Positions 14,521-14,574 of a stretch of DNA of 14,574 nucleotides are shown piece after piece; the stretch's first letter is position 1; every line of letters begins with the position of its first letter. Source of the stretch: Acidobacteriaceae bacterium. Lineage in GTDB: Bacteria; Acidobacteriota; Terriglobia; Terriglobales; Acidobacteriaceae. The DNA lies in NCBI GenBank assembly GCA_003140785.1, contig PLKY01000402.1, positions 1 to 14,574 of the forward strand, written 5' to 3'. The position numbers were made by a program, and so were the translations under genes. Below the pieces are notes generated by a model. The model saw only the letters and a list, made by a program, of their open reading frames with translations. It did no database searches and had not been told where the DNA came from.

Positions 14521-14549
14521 CTAGGTTCGAGTTGGGCGGCGGAACCTAG
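14521..14549. repeat. 8-bp inverted repeat upstream of the XF1762-family gene
   Basis: CTAGGTTC (14521-14528) and GAACCTAG (14542-14549) are exact complements around a 13-base G/C-rich loop. It lies just before the longest possible start (14517) of the leftward gene, where an operator or a translation-blocking hairpin would sit. No T-run makes it a terminator. Confidence 0.5.
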
Positions 14550-14574
14550 AACTATGAGCGCCAGTGCAAAACTA

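Noticed and set aside
1..14574. CRISPR array, rRNA, transposase or complete insertion sequence
   Set aside because: No regularly spaced repeats, rRNA-like sequence or transposase motifs were seen on either strand.

Overview
The window looks like part of a GC-rich soil bacterial chromosome, most likely an acidobacterium (Terriglobales-like). This rests on the gene types: an ArsR regulator paired with an AHSA1-type SRPBCC protein, a DUF1569 protein, Ku, and the integrase's N-terminal and Cys-rich layout. It is an inference from remembered family features, not a database result.

Left part (1-7574), chromosomal backbone. A MarR regulator and a DUF1569 (DinB-like) protein are followed by a translationally coupled ArsR/SRPBCC pair. 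A Ku end-joining protein comes next, without a ligase nearby. Then there is a secreted PQQ-type sugar (sorbosone-like) dehydrogenase broken by a -1 frameshift, and a sugar-porter MFS permease with a large extra-membrane insertion. Last are two small tandem paralogs ending in an HxxxCxxCxxH motif. Two promoters, one facing left at 95-136 and one facing right at 1300-1348, share the same tandem palindromic operator, so they look like one small regulon. At the MarR gene the promoter places the transcript start on the start codon, which suggests leaderless translation.

Right part (7825-14574), an integrated mobile element (phage-like or island). It opens with a tyrosine recombinase and a convergent excisionase-like HTH gene. 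About 500 bp of non-coding but hairpin-rich DNA and an unknown leftward gene follow. A rightward four-gene run then encodes a DUF5131 (phage Gp37/Gp68) protein with a Cys motif, a 75-residue charged protein, a 277-residue unknown protein and a Mom-family DNA-modification protein, and it ends at a rho-independent terminator. Converging on it is an XF1762-family phage protein that also looks GNAT-like.

The most interesting unit is this DUF5131 / unknowns / Mom-like / XF1762 cluster. It could be a DNA base hypermodification or anti-restriction module carried by the element. A second oddity is a 72-nt tRNA-Gly-like sequence (12654-12725) inside the 3' end of the 277-residue gene. No CRISPR array, rRNA, complete IS element or attL/attR pair was found by eye.
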